Source: Phycisphaeraceae bacterium (lineage in GTDB: Bacteria > Planctomycetota > Phycisphaerae > Phycisphaerales > Zrk34). From it: a stretch of DNA of 43,022 nucleotides. A program made the translations under genes and the position numbers. The DNA lies in NCBI GenBank assembly GCA_028282685.1, contig JANQHK010000121.1, forward strand, positions 1-43,022, written 5' to 3'. The number at the start of each line of letters is the position of its first letter. The stretch's first letter is position 1. Under the pieces are notes generated by a model, which saw only the letters and a list, made by a program, of their open reading frames with translations, was not told where the DNA came from and did no database searches. Shown here in pieces: positions 15,446-26,723 of this stretch.

Positions 15446-16291
15446 TCAAGGCATTTGGGCGGGTTCAAACAGGTGGTTGTCGATCAGGCGCACACCCGCC
15501 ACCGTGCCCGCCGCCAACAACACCGCCGCCCCGTCGATCCGCTGCAATGGCTCCAGCGTATCCGGATCGCGCACCACGGCATAATCCACGTTCACGCCGG
15601 ATTGCGTCATCCGCTCGCGCATCAGCGGTTCGATCTCGTTGGGATCGCCGATTCCACCGGCAAGCCGGCTCCGCGCTTCCTGCAACGCACCGCAGAGCGA
15701 CAGCGCGGCTTGGCGATCCATCTTGGACAGGTAAACGTTGCGCGAAGAACAGGCCAAACCGTCCGGCTCGCGCACCGTGGGACAGCGTTCGATCTGCGTG
15801 GGCAGTCCCAGGCCGCGCGCCAGCGCCTCGACGATCAGAAGTTGCTGGTAGTCCTTCATTCCGAAGCAAGCCGTCTCGGGAACAAAGATGCCGAACAGCT
15901 TGGCGACCACGCGGCAGACGCCGTCGAAGAAGCCGGGACGCCAGGCCGCCTCCAAGTCGCGCGCCAGTTCAGGCACGCTGACGTTCAACTGCGGTTCGCC
16001 CGGCGGATACATTTCCTCCACGGTCGGACAAAACGCCACCGCAACGCCCTCGGCCCGGCACGCGGCCAGATCGTCTTCCAACCGGCGCGGGTAGCGATCG
16101 AAATCTTCGTGCGGAGCAAACTGGGTCGGATTGACAAAAAGACTCACCGCCACGTGTTCGGCGATCTGCTTCGCCCGGCGGATCAAGGTGAGGTGACCTT
16201 CGTGCAAGGCGCCCATCGTCGGCACCAGCGCCAACGGCCGCAGTGCGCAGCAGGCCCGGCGTGTCTGGTCGATGGTGTGGGTAACAAGCAT
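15446..16291 (-). CDS. panC: Pantothenate synthetase
   Basis: A 281-residue PanC, which joins pantoate and beta-alanine with ATP to give pantothenate in CoA synthesis. Residues 24-33 (PTMGALHEGH) contain the HIGH-type ATP motif. FVNPTQF, GMKDYQQ and the KMSKS-equivalent SSRNVYLS are all present. ATG 16291 is chosen: GGGAG lies 7 bp upstream. It follows the glycosyltransferase gene by 18 bp and is probably co-transcribed with it. No panB or panD is adjacent. Confidence 0.96.
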   Translation of the reverse strand: MLVTHTIDQTRRACCALRPLALVPTMGALHEGHLTLIRRAKQIAEHVAVSLFVNPTQFAPHEDFDRYPRRLEDDLAACRAEGVAVAFCPTVEEMYPPGEPQLNVSVPELARDLEAAWRPGFFDGVCRVVAKLFGIFVPETACFGMKDYQQLLIVEALARGLGLPTQIERCPTVREPDGLACSSRNVYLSKMDRQAALSLCGALQEARSRLAGGIGDPNEIEPLMRERMTQSGVNVDYAVVRDPDTLEPLQRIDGAAVLLAAGTVAGVRLIDNHLFEPAQMP

Positions 16292-16309
16292 GAACAACTC
16301 CCGAACGTA

Positions 16310-17398
16310 TTACTTCTGCGAATCAAAGGGCAACGCCTCGGCGGTCAACCGGGCGTAGATTTCAATCAGGCGCCGGTTGAACGCCGAAGCCGAGTAATGC
16401 TCCACGATGTACCGATGCGCCGATTCACCAAGCGAGCGCTGGGCCTGCGGTTCGCTGACCAAGCGGTTGAGCGCTTCGGCCCAGACATCGGGCTTGCCGG
16501 GCGGCAGCAGCGTCGCGGTGCGCTGGTCGATCAGGTAATCGAGCACGGGATCCGCCGCGGCGAACACCGGCCGTCGGGCCGCCATCGCTTCCAGCAACAC
16601 GCATCGTACCGCGCTGATCGCCTGCGGCTGGAACACGGCGTCGGCCTGGATCACCAGGTTGCGCACACCCGGGCCGGGCTTCAGCAGCGTGACCTGGCCG
16701 AGCAACCCCATGCGCGCCACCGCCTGCCACAGTTTTCGAGAGCCGTTGCCCAGCATGTAGAAGAACATCTGCAACTGGGGCAGGTTCGATTTCGCCATCG
16801 ACAGCGCCCGCAGCATCGCGGAGATCGCATCGTCCACCCGGCCGTCACAAAGGATCAACACGCTGAGGGACTGGTCAGGATCTTCCAGCGGCGGCGGTAT
16901 GGTCTCCTCTTCGATCAGCACGCCCGGACGCACCCGTTCCAACGAGGCCCCACTGCCCAGCGCCGTGGCGGCACGCTCCATCAACGCTTCGGTCGGCAGG
17001 GTGTACACCACCGGTTGGCCCGCAGCCAGGCCGCGCGTGCGCGCCAGACGTTCGATCCCGTCGGCCGTCCAGCAACTGCAAATCGTCGGCAGGTTCAATT
17101 GCGCGCCCAGTCGCAGCACGGATTCGGCGGAATCGGCTTCCAAGCCATGCAAGGCGTCGACCTCCAGTTCGGCCAGACGTTCGCCGGCACGGCGCAGTTG
17201 CCAACGCCTCCACCAGGCCAGGCGGCTGGTCGGATAGCCGACCCTCTCACTGACCATCGGCAGGTAAGGGCTGATCTCGGTGGTGGGCATGACCGGCACG
17301 AGGCGCACGGACTCACCGGCCAAGCCGACGATCATGCGGCGCAGTGTGGAGGCCTCGCGTTCCAGCCAGTCGGCTTCAGACAGCAAAGCAACCTTCAT
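16310..17398 (-). CDS. GT4-like glycosyltransferase
   Basis: A 362-residue protein with a two-Rossmann GT-B layout. The C-terminal half carries the usual donor-site pattern (FQPQAISAVRCVLLEAMAARRPVFAA, then DYLIDQRTATLLPPGKPD, then a C-terminal helix with LGESAHRYIVEHYSASAF). The E-x7-E-type region is degenerate. The substrate is unknown. ATG 17398 or 17404 is the start; the open frame runs to 17653, but that extension is Arg/Cys-rich and not family-like. It is read into panC with 18 bp between them. Confidence 0.85.
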   Translation of the reverse strand: MKVALLSEADWLEREASTLRRMIVGLAGESVRLVPVMPTTEISPYLPMVSERVGYPTSRLAWWRRWQLRRAGERLAELEVDALHGLEADSAESVLRLGAQLNLPTICSCWTADGIERLARTRGLAAGQPVVYTLPTEALMERAATALGSGASLERVRPGVLIEEETIPPPLEDPDQSLSVLILCDGRVDDAISAMLRALSMAKSNLPQLQMFFYMLGNGSRKLWQAVARMGLLGQVTLLKPGPGVRNLVIQADAVFQPQAISAVRCVLLEAMAARRPVFAAADPVLDYLIDQRTATLLPPGKPDVWAEALNRLVSEPQAQRSLGESAHRYIVEHYSASAFNRRLIEIYARLTAEALPFDSQK

Positions 17399-20280
<2,882 letters not shown>

Positions 20281-20283
20281 TTC

Positions 20284-20323
20284 GGTTAACTGGTTAATTC
20301 GTTGATTCGTTAACTTGTTAATT
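20284..20323 (+). repeat. Five 8-bp repeats after gyrB
   Basis: Five consecutive units of consensus NGTTRAYT (for example GGTTAACT, GGTTAATT, CGTTGATT) begin 3 bp after the gyrB stop codon. The same unit in sense orientation follows two other genes in this window. Confidence 0.85.
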
Positions 20324-20330
20324 CGATAAG

Positions 20331-20357
20331 CCGCCGCGTCACACGCGACGACCTTTT
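20331..20357 (+). terminator. Possible gyrB terminator
   Basis: CGCGT and ACGCG pair around CAC, with two further pairs past one mismatch, then CCTTTTTG. The stem is short and the call is tentative. Confidence 0.4.
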
Positions 20358-20425
20358 TGTGGCCTTTGCGTTTTTGCGATTCCATCCAGTCCGTGTTTTG
20401 TCTGCCGCTCTCGCACGAACCGCGA

Positions 20426-21622
20426 TCACCGGAACGCCTGCTTGATCTCATCCAGCGTCACGCCCAGCACCTCGTTGGCGATGAGGTTGAGCGATTCGGT
20501 CGGCCCGGTCAGGTGGATCGTGCGACTGACGTGCCGGATGCTCTGGCCGGGCTCGAGATTCGCTGCGGGGGAAGAGCTTTCCAGTTCGTAGAATCCGAGA
20601 TTGCCATCGTTGTAGCTGTTGGTCACGTCGCCGGCGAACGGTTGTTTCTGCGTTTCCCACGTGCTTTTAACGTAATGCGTCGTGCCCTGGGGCAGGTTGT
20701 ACTGCACGATCGTGAGCACGTTGTTTTTCGCATCGTAACCGGCAAGCACCGGCATCGCGCGCTGCGGCGGGATGCCGATCTTCGAGCGGAAACGGCCGTC
20801 GGCCTTGAAGTAGATCACGTTTTCACGAACCTGCAAGCGTTCGCCGCTCAACTTGTTGAACGTGTCGTACACCACCACGCGGGGTCCGACTTTCTGCGTT
20901 CCGCCGGACCGGATCGGCAGCACCGCGGTGGTGTGCGGCGTCGCGGGGAACATGCCCAGAAGCCAGATCGACGGCATGCCGGTCTGCTCGGTCCATTTCT
21001 GGCGGCCGGTGTTGGTCAGTGTGTTGACCGTCTCGTAGCCGACCATCGCCAGCGGATCGCCCGGACGCGCGCCCAGCAACACGCGGATGCGGTCCGGCTC
21101 GAGCACCGAAATCGACCGATCAATCTTCATGTCGAAGGTGTAGCCGGCGCGGTTTTTCAGCGATGCCGAGCGCGTGAACACCGCGTAGTTCGACTGGCGG
21201 TCGACCAGCGTGAACGGCTCGGTATCCAGCAGCGGCGGAACGAACCAGTGTTTCGTGTCGAACGGATCGTCGGGATGGAAGAAAAAGGCGAACTGGCCGC
21301 CCTCCGGCCCGATCCAGAATCGCTCCTCGCCGCCAAACGGATGGAACGGCGCCGTGGTGTGCTTGTTGAGGATCGCCGTGGGATTGATCCAGCCCAGGGA
21401 ACGTCCGGCCGACCCGGCGTAGGTGCTGGTCATCACGCGCGCCTGAAATTCGGGAGTCACGGCCACGCGCCCGACACCCGTGGCGTCGGTCAGCTCAAAC
21501 GTATCGGTATGCTTGAGCAGGAAGTCGATATCCCCGGCGTATTGGCCGGATGACTTGCCGCAGCCGATCAGCCCCACCGCCACCGCAACGCAGACCATCG
21601 TGTGGATCAGGATTCGTGGCAC
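20426..21622 (-). CDS. Lipoprotein resembling DUF6786
   Basis: A 398-residue protein with a lipoprotein signal (hydrophobic stretch, then LIGCGKSS). The body is beta-rich with many aromatic residues, including WINPTAILNKHTTAPFHPFGGEERFWIGPE. That layout recalls the DUF6786 family of Bacteroidetes and Planctomycetes and, loosely, aldose-epimerase-like beta-sandwiches; this is from memory and was not searched. A GTG start with AGGA 8 bp upstream is used. It would be membrane-anchored outside the cytoplasm. Function unknown. Confidence 0.8.
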   Translation of the reverse strand: MPRILIHTMVCVAVAVGLIGCGKSSGQYAGDIDFLLKHTDTFELTDATGVGRVAVTPEFQARVMTSTYAGSAGRSLGWINPTAILNKHTTAPFHPFGGEERFWIGPEGGQFAFFFHPDDPFDTKHWFVPPLLDTEPFTLVDRQSNYAVFTRSASLKNRAGYTFDMKIDRSISVLEPDRIRVLLGARPGDPLAMVGYETVNTLTNTGRQKWTEQTGMPSIWLLGMFPATPHTTAVLPIRSGGTQKVGPRVVVYDTFNKLSGERLQVRENVIYFKADGRFRSKIGIPPQRAMPVLAGYDAKNNVLTIVQYNLPQGTTHYVKSTWETQKQPFAGDVTNSYNDGNLGFYELESSSPAANLEPGQSIRHVSRTIHLTGPTESLNLIANEVLGVTLDEIKQAFR

Positions 21623-21725
21623 GGGAAATCCTCGCTTTCATGAGAGGGACGGGTGTTCTCTACGTGTCCTATTGTGACCCATTACGGACCGTTCGCCAAG
21701 CGCGGCGGACGGAAATCCACCGCGG

Positions 21726-21731
21726 TACAAT
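21726..21731 (+). promoter_or_regulatory. -10 box seven bases before the small membrane protein
   Basis: TACAAT followed by seven bases and then ATG, with no Shine-Dalgarno and no visible -35. The spacing predicts a leaderless mRNA. Confidence 0.5.
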
Positions 21732-21738
21732 AATCGGC

Positions 21739-22158
21739 ATGTCCGCCCGCACCGTGGCATGGCTGCTGAGACTCATAGGGGCTGTGGAACTGCTGGCCCT
21801 GGGCGCGGTGGTCATGCCGACCCGGTGGATGGCCGAATCCCACCGGGCGCTGGGGCTGGGGGCGCTGCCCGACGGGCTGATCGTGCAATACCTGGCTCGC
21901 TCGGCCTCCCTGCTCTACGCCATGCTGGGCGCGATGTTGCTTTACCTGAGCTTCGATGTCATCGCCAATCGAAATGTCATCGCCTTCCTCATGAAGCTGA
22001 TGATCGCCTTCGGCATTGCCGTGCTGGCGCTGGACCTGTGGCTCGGCATGCCGTGGTGGTGGGCGGCGGTGGAGGGGCCGATCGTCATCCTCATGGGCTC
22101 GGTGATATTAACGTGCGTGAATCGCACCAGAAAGCAAATTAACTCGACCACACCATAA
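21739..22158 (+). CDS. Small four-helix membrane protein, unknown
   Basis: A 139-residue protein with four hydrophobic segments (about residues 8-27, 50-73, 80-103 and 107-127), probably in the inner membrane. I recognise no functional motif. The ATG is fixed by the TACAAT box seven bases upstream; the open frame continues to 21550 but that part overlaps the divergent lipoprotein gene. The end lies 6 bp before the rimO -10 box. Confidence 0.78.
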   Translation: MSARTVAWLLRLIGAVELLALGAVVMPTRWMAESHRALGLGALPDGLIVQYLARSASLLYAMLGAMLLYLSFDVIANRNVIAFLMKLMIAFGIAVLALDLWLGMPWWWAAVEGPIVILMGSVILTCVNRTRKQINSTTP

Positions 22159-22163
22159 CCGCC

Positions 22164-22169
22164 TACAAT
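22164..22169 (+). promoter_or_regulatory. -10 box upstream of rimO
   Basis: TACAAT eight bases before an ATG at 22178 that opens a nine-codon frame, and about 78 bases before the rimO start. No -35 is clear. Confidence 0.45.
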
Positions 22170-22177
22170 GTGTGCCG

Positions 22178-22207
22178 ATGCCGGTTAAACCCGATACACC
22201 GGACTGA
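22178..22207 (+). CDS. Possible nine-codon leader peptide before rimO
   Basis: ATG at 22178 is eight bases past a TACAAT box and would be read from a leaderless mRNA into MPVKPDTPD and a TGA. It may be a translated minigene, or the ATG may be chance. Nothing else supports it. Confidence 0.25.
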   Translation: MPVKPDTPD

Positions 22208-22247
22208 GCGCCACGCGGGCGGTCAAGCCGGCCGTGGCAAATACCCA

Positions 22248-23756
22248 ATGAGTAACGCAAGTATGTCCGAAGACCCCACACACACCGCCATTGAATCCGT
22301 CGCTTTCGTTTCACTGGGCTGCCCGAAGAACCTGGTGGACAGCGAAAAGATGCTCGGTCTGTTGGCGGAGGACGGGCTGATCGTTGCGGCGGATGAATCC
22401 GAGGCCGACGCCATTGTCATCAACACGTGCGGTTTTCTCGAGGCGGCGAAAGAAGAATCGCTGGAAGTGATCCGCGAAGCCGCCGAGCGCAAAGATACGG
22501 GGACGTGCCGGCGGCTGATCGTGGCCGGGTGTTTGGTGCAGCGCCATCGGGCGAAGTTGCTGCAATGGTGCCCGCAGATCGATGCGCTGCTGGGCGTGTT
22601 CGATCGGGACCGCATTGTCAACGCGGTGCGCGGTGAATCCTCCGCCACAGCAGAATCCACTTTCGCGGGGCGCGATGCTCCGGCCTATTCCTCCATCGCC
22701 GCCAACGATACCCTGGCCCGGCGGGAGCGCGGCATCACCGGCGCCGGCTATCACGAAGCGGACACCGGCCGCCTGCGCCTCACCCCCCGCCACACCGCCT
22801 ACCTGCGCATCGGTGAGGGCTGCAACCAACATTGCACCTTCTGCACCATCCCCTCGATCCGCGGCAAGATGCGATCCAAGCCCGTCGAGCACATCCTCGC
22901 CGAAGCAACGGAACTGTTCAGCGACGGCGCCTTCGAGCTGAATCTCATCGGACAGGACACCACCAGCTACGGGGACGATCTGGGTTATGAACCGGGCCTG
23001 GTGGGCATGCTGAGCGCGTTGGATCAACTGGCGGGCGAGTTCGGCGGGGCCTGGCTGCGCCTGATGTACGCCTATCCCTCCTGCATGACCGACGCGATGA
23101 TCGACGCGCTGGCGTCGTTGGAGAACGTCCTGCCCTATCTCGACATCCCGCTTCAGCACATCAACGACGACGTGCTGAACACCATGCGACGCCGCACCGG
23201 CCGCCGGCAGATCGAATCGCTGCTCGACAAGTTGCGCGATCGCGTGCCCGGCATCGCCATACGCACCACGTTCATCAGCGGCTTCCCCGGCGAAACCGAT
23301 GCGCAACACGACGAACTGGTCCGTTTCATCCGCGACTTCGATTTCGAGCACCTGGGCGTGTTTGCCTACAGCCCGGAGCCCGGCACCCCCGCCGGTTCGA
23401 TGCACGCCAAGGGCCAAGCCGTGGACGATGCGGTGATCGCCCGGCGCATCGACGAGCTGATGCTGGCCCAACAGGAACGGGTGTTTGCGCGCAACCAGCA
23501 TTGGGCCGAGCGGCAGCAGGAATTTGACGTTTTAATCGACGGGGAGACGGAAAGGGGCGAAGGGGCGGAGGGACGAAGGGACGGAGGGTATGTATATCTC
23601 GGCCGCACGAAACACCAGGCGCCGCAGATCGATCCGCTGACCTACGTGCAATCCGAGAATCCGTACAGTCCCGGCGAAGTGGTGCGCTGCCGCGTGATCG
23701 GTCACGAAAATTACGATCTGATCGCCGAGCCGATGAAACGCTTGTCGGTGTTGTAA
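22248..23756 (+). CDS. rimO: Ribosomal protein S12 methylthiotransferase RimO
   Basis: A 502-residue radical-SAM enzyme that adds a methylthio group to Asp of S12. The N-terminal UPF0004 domain has the three cluster cysteines (SLGCPKN, INTCGF, VAGCLVQR). The radical-SAM motif CNQHCTFC follows, then a C-terminal TRAM domain. Compared with ordinary RimO it has an added Ser/Gly-rich segment before the radical-SAM motif. It also has a repeat-encoded insertion in the TRAM domain (DNA 23552-23591, residues about 436-448, Glu/Gly/Arg-rich) just before YVYLGRT. ATG 22248 or 22263 could start it; neither has a ribosome site. Its substrate S12 is encoded in this window with the target aspartate present. 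Confidence 0.93.
   Translation: MSNASMSEDPTHTAIESVAFVSLGCPKNLVDSEKMLGLLAEDGLIVAADESEADAIVINTCGFLEAAKEESLEVIREAAERKDTGTCRRLIVAGCLVQRHRAKLLQWCPQIDALLGVFDRDRIVNAVRGESSATAESTFAGRDAPAYSSIAANDTLARRERGITGAGYHEADTGRLRLTPRHTAYLRIGEGCNQHCTFCTIPSIRGKMRSKPVEHILAEATELFSDGAFELNLIGQDTTSYGDDLGYEPGLVGMLSALDQLAGEFGGAWLRLMYAYPSCMTDAMIDALASLENVLPYLDIPLQHINDDVLNTMRRRTGRRQIESLLDKLRDRVPGIAIRTTFISGFPGETDAQHDELVRFIRDFDFEHLGVFAYSPEPGTPAGSMHAKGQAVDDAVIARRIDELMLAQQERVFARNQHWAERQQEFDVLIDGETERGEGAEGRRDGGYVYLGRTKHQAPQIDPLTYVQSENPYSPGEVVRCRVIGHENYDLIAEPMKRLSVL
23552..23591 (+). repeat. 8-bp tandem repeat inside rimO
   Basis: About 4.6 copies of RAGGGRCG (AAGGGGCG twice, GAGGGACG, AAGGGACG, then a partial copy) lie in frame in the TRAM-domain coding region. 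The total insertion keeps the frame although the unit is not a multiple of three. Confidence 0.85.
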
Positions 23757-23772
23757 CGGCAAACACGCATTC

Positions 23773-23818
23773 GGACCTTCGTCGTCCCTCGTTTGTACTG
23801 GGGACATCTCAGGTCCGG
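23773..23818. repeat. GGACCT...AGGTCC element
   Basis: GGACCTTCG at one end and CTCAGGTCCGGCTT at the other match the arms of a hairpin at 27392-27417. Here the middle is 29 bases and differs. Confidence 0.6.
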
Positions 23819-23821
23819 CTT

Positions 23822-23846
23822 CACCAGTTAACCAGGCAACCAATCA
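23822..23846 (-). repeat. 8-bp repeats after the 643-aa gene
   Basis: On the minus strand TGGTTGCC, TGGTTAAC and a partial copy begin a few bases after the stop codon of the gene at 23853. The unit and orientation relative to the gene match the array after gyrB. Confidence 0.7.
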
Positions 23847-23852
23847 GCCGGC

Positions 23853-25784
23853 TCACGCCTTCTTACACCGCAGCACGCCGACGGGCAGCATCATAAACTT
23901 GAGAAAGGCCTCGTATATTTCCGGGCACTTGTAGAAGAGCTTGCGCCCGCCTTCGTCGGCCGAATCGAGGTAGGCCTGGTAGTGGCGGCGGAAGTTGACC
24001 CGGTCGGTCTGATGAATATCGATCCCGGCCTTGTCGCGCCGGTCTTTGCTGCGCTTGCGGTAGTTCCATCGCTCGGTGGCATACGACGACGCCAGCGTAT
24101 CCGAATGCATCCAATCCACGCCCCCGCTATTGCGCGAGGTGTCGAATCGGAAGTCCGCCATCGCCTGGCACATCATGGCCGGAAGCGCATCGCGGCGCTG
24201 GTTCCACTGCGGCGCCACCAACCGGCCCACCTCCGTGCCCGTGCGCGGATTGATCGACAACGCCATTTGCCCCGAGCCCGGCACGATCAGTAAATACGGC
24301 GCCTGGCGCACGTGGACCCGGTTCTCCATCTTTTTCGAGTGCGCCAAAATCCACTGGAAAATGCCGGGATCACGCCGCTCGATATCGCCCGCCACCTCGG
24401 TCACGATATCGCGATCGTTGAGGTATCCGAAATCCTTCCACGCCGCCTCGGCCGCCTGGGCGGGCAGGAACGGCTCGTGCAAGTGAGCGCACAGACGGCA
24501 CATCCGCCGGATCGCCCGCGCCTCGTTCCGCGCCAGAAGTTCCGGCCGGGCTTGAAACCGCATCGCGTCCAGTTTCTCCCGGGCCTCGCGGATGTTCTCT
24601 TCCACCGCGGGAACCTTGTTTTTGTCGATGATGACCAGCGCGCGGCGCAGGCGAGCGATCGTCACTTTGTTGCTCTGCACGTGATCACGCGCACGCTGGC
24701 GCACCTGGTGATATTGCGGATCGTGACGGTCGATCTGCCGGGCTTCCTGCTCGGTCGTCTGGTTGTTCTCTTCCAGTTGCGCGATCTGGCTGAGTATTTC
24801 TGAACGACGCTGCTGAAGCGTCGCCAGCGTGTGCTGGCCGTGAATCCATCGCCGGCGCAGCCGATCGATCTTCCATGTCTCGGTATTGCGGCCGTTCAAT
24901 TCCAGGTCTTCGTCGGGGGAAGGCGTGATGTAACCCCACGCCGCCAGATCGATGTACTCATCCGCAAAGAAGACCGGTAGACGGCGCGTGACGCCGTCGT
25001 ACTCGACGACCGGCTGATCGCAATCTTCCAGGCAACGGTGCGACACGTCTTCATCAATCATCCAGGGGGCATGGATGACGTGGGCGTGCCGCAGAAAACA
25101 GCGGACGTACGGCTTGACCATCTCTTCAAGCTGACTGGATACCAGCAGAGCCGCGGCATGTTCGTAGCAGCGCCAGAAGGCCTCGGTGCGAATCGTCTCG
25201 AACAACCGTCGCTCCCACGCCACCGCCTCGTGCAGAGCCAACAGCTTACCGCGCTGCACATCGTCGCTTTGCTCGATCCGTTTTTGCAGGGCGTGATCGA
25301 ATCCGTCCAACGCCTTGCCGTAGACCGTCCAGGCGAACAGATCGTCCGCTTCGACTCCATGCTTGCGGAAAGCACCAAGCAACGGCTCGTCCGCCACGAG
25401 TTCCAACGATTCGCTGAGGATGAACGAGGTCAACTCGGCGTGCCGGGCGATGACCGTGGCCTGACGGTGACCGATGCGCAGCGCGCGCAGCATCTGGTCG
25501 CGCTCTTGCAAATCGGCGTTCTTGCGCTTCTCGACGCGTTCGATCTGCTCACTGAGCTTGGCCAGGGTCTGTGCGATCGCCTCGCCGTCCGGCGGACGCT
25601 TTTTCTCGCGCACCTGCCGCGCCAGCTCACGCACCGCTTCATCAGGCAGACCCGGCTCACGATGCAGGGCGCGACGCTGCGCATCGAGCGCCGGCAGGCC
25701 CATCAACAGCACCAACCGGCGATTCAGCCGATCCTGTAGAGCCGGGCTGACCGGCAGACTCACCTGACTGGAAATGGTGGACAT
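23853..25784 (-). CDS. Large unrecognised cytoplasmic protein (643 aa)
   Basis: A 643-residue protein without signal peptide or membrane segments. Residues ~55-110 and ~315-420 are charged helices likely to form coiled coils (for example QIAQLEENNQTTEQEARQI). The part between 220 and 310 has aromatic segments and two Cys/His groups (HRCLEDCD and CRLCAHLH) that could bind metal. The C-terminal ~150 residues contain PYLLIVPGSGQMALSI and a Tyr/Trp/Arg-rich end. I recognise no family. The ATG has GGG about 7 bp upstream. It is divergent from the nitroreductase and appears to be a single-gene transcript. Confidence 0.85.
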   Translation of the reverse strand: MSTISSQVSLPVSPALQDRLNRRLVLLMGLPALDAQRRALHREPGLPDEAVRELARQVREKKRPPDGEAIAQTLAKLSEQIERVEKRKNADLQERDQMLRALRIGHRQATVIARHAELTSFILSESLELVADEPLLGAFRKHGVEADDLFAWTVYGKALDGFDHALQKRIEQSDDVQRGKLLALHEAVAWERRLFETIRTEAFWRCYEHAAALLVSSQLEEMVKPYVRCFLRHAHVIHAPWMIDEDVSHRCLEDCDQPVVEYDGVTRRLPVFFADEYIDLAAWGYITPSPDEDLELNGRNTETWKIDRLRRRWIHGQHTLATLQQRRSEILSQIAQLEENNQTTEQEARQIDRHDPQYHQVRQRARDHVQSNKVTIARLRRALVIIDKNKVPAVEENIREAREKLDAMRFQARPELLARNEARAIRRMCRLCAHLHEPFLPAQAAEAAWKDFGYLNDRDIVTEVAGDIERRDPGIFQWILAHSKKMENRVHVRQAPYLLIVPGSGQMALSINPRTGTEVGRLVAPQWNQRRDALPAMMCQAMADFRFDTSRNSGGVDWMHSDTLASSYATERWNYRKRSKDRRDKAGIDIHQTDRVNFRRHYQAYLDSADEGGRKLFYKCPEIYEAFLKFMMLPVGVLRCKKA

Positions 25785-25987
25785 GAAATACCCTGCATCC
25801 GTAACGGGCGATCATCCGGCCACGGCGTCGCATGAAACCATTCATAGGAATCGGGCAGCCGGCGCGCGGGCTTGACCGCATTCGGCCGGCGATCCGCGGC
25901 AACCGGCCATCGCATCGGATGTAACGGTTGTGCCGGTTGTGCCGGTCGCAGGGATGACCAATCATTCATTCGACATCGGCGGCGCGG

Positions 25988-25993
25988 TATAAT
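25988..25993 (+). promoter_or_regulatory. -10 box of the nitroreductase gene
   Basis: A perfect TATAAT; the start of transcription would be near 26000, leaving a leader of about 33 bases that includes AGGAG before the ATG. The -35 is weak. Confidence 0.55.
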
Positions 25994-26032
25994 CGGCTCG
26001 GTTGGACGGGACACATCAGCAGGAGCCATACC

Positions 26033-26566
26033 ATGGACGTCTTTCAAGCCATTCGCCTGCGACGCAGTGTGCGCGCGTTTCTCGATCAGCCCATCGCCGA
26101 CGATCAACGGCAACAACTGCGCCAAGCGCTGCGTTACGCTCCCTCGGCCTGCAACATTCAGCCGTGGCGGTTCCTGTTTGTTACCGAGTGGTCGATGCGC
26201 CAGCGACTGGCCGAGGCCGCCAACGAACAATTGTGGATCGCCTCCGCCCCGCTGATCGTCGTCGCCTGCGGGTATCCCGCCGATGCCTACCCGCGCATGG
26301 CCGGGCGATACAGCTCGGTCGACATGGACCTGGCCATCGCGCTCGATCACCTGTCGCTGGCGGCGGTGGAACTGGGACTGGGCAGCTGCTGGATCGGCGC
26401 GTTCAACGAACCGGCCGTCAGGGAACTGCTGAACGTGCCCGACGAGGCGCGCGTGGTCGCGATGATGCCCGTCGGCCCGCCCGCCGATCCGGCCATGATC
26501 CGCGACATCGACGAAGCCGACCGTAAACCCGAACAGGAAATCTTCGGTGATGAGCGATGGGAATGA
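26033..26566 (+). CDS. Nitroreductase-family flavoprotein
   Basis: A 177-residue single-domain nitroreductase-fold protein. RRSVRAF near residues 10-16 and PSACNIQPWRF at about 37-47 form the FMN phosphate site. The second half has GLGSCWIGAF and a final PVGPPA segment, as in short NAD(P)H:FMN oxidoreductases of this family. It probably reduces quinones or nitro compounds, or works in cofactor metabolism; the substrate is unknown. AGGAG lies 7 bp before the ATG. An array of 8-bp repeats starts 3 bp after the stop. Confidence 0.92.
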   Translation: MDVFQAIRLRRSVRAFLDQPIADDQRQQLRQALRYAPSACNIQPWRFLFVTEWSMRQRLAEAANEQLWIASAPLIVVACGYPADAYPRMAGRYSSVDMDLAIALDHLSLAAVELGLGSCWIGAFNEPAVRELLNVPDEARVVAMMPVGPPADPAMIRDIDEADRKPEQEIFGDERWE

Positions 26567-26568
26567 AT

Positions 26569-26608
26569 TGGTTGACTGGTTGATCGGTTAACTGGTTGAT
26601 CGGTAATT
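26569..26608 (+). repeat. Five 8-bp repeats after the nitroreductase gene
   Basis: Units TGGTTGAC, TGGTTGAT, CGGTTAAC, TGGTTGAT and CGGTAATT run directly after the stop codon. They are the same family as the array after gyrB. Confidence 0.85.
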
Positions 26609-26616
26609 CAGATTTT

Positions 26617-26643
26617 GTCATTCCCGCGGAGGCGGGAATCCAG
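26617..26643 (+). repeat. REP-like palindrome, left copy
   Basis: A 27-bp element with arms ATTCCCGC/GCGGGAAT. It matches 26 of 27 bases of the element at 27354-27380 in the opposite orientation. The pair encloses the AT-rich nuclease gene. Confidence 0.85.
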
Positions 26644-26723
26644 AGATGAAATGTTCGAGGGCTTTTAACATCCCCTATCTCGTTACTTTGGCCATCTACA
26701 CATCCCTGATGATCCGTGTATCA

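Noticed and set aside
15440-15470. tRNA T-loop-like GGGTTCAAAC
   Set aside because: It lies in the end of panC and no cloverleaf or acceptor stem can be formed around it.
20284-20323. CRISPR array
   Set aside because: The units are 8 bp and directly adjacent without spacers.
22311-23501. 396-codon open frame on the minus strand
   Set aside because: It is antisense to rimO, whose cluster cysteines are intact.
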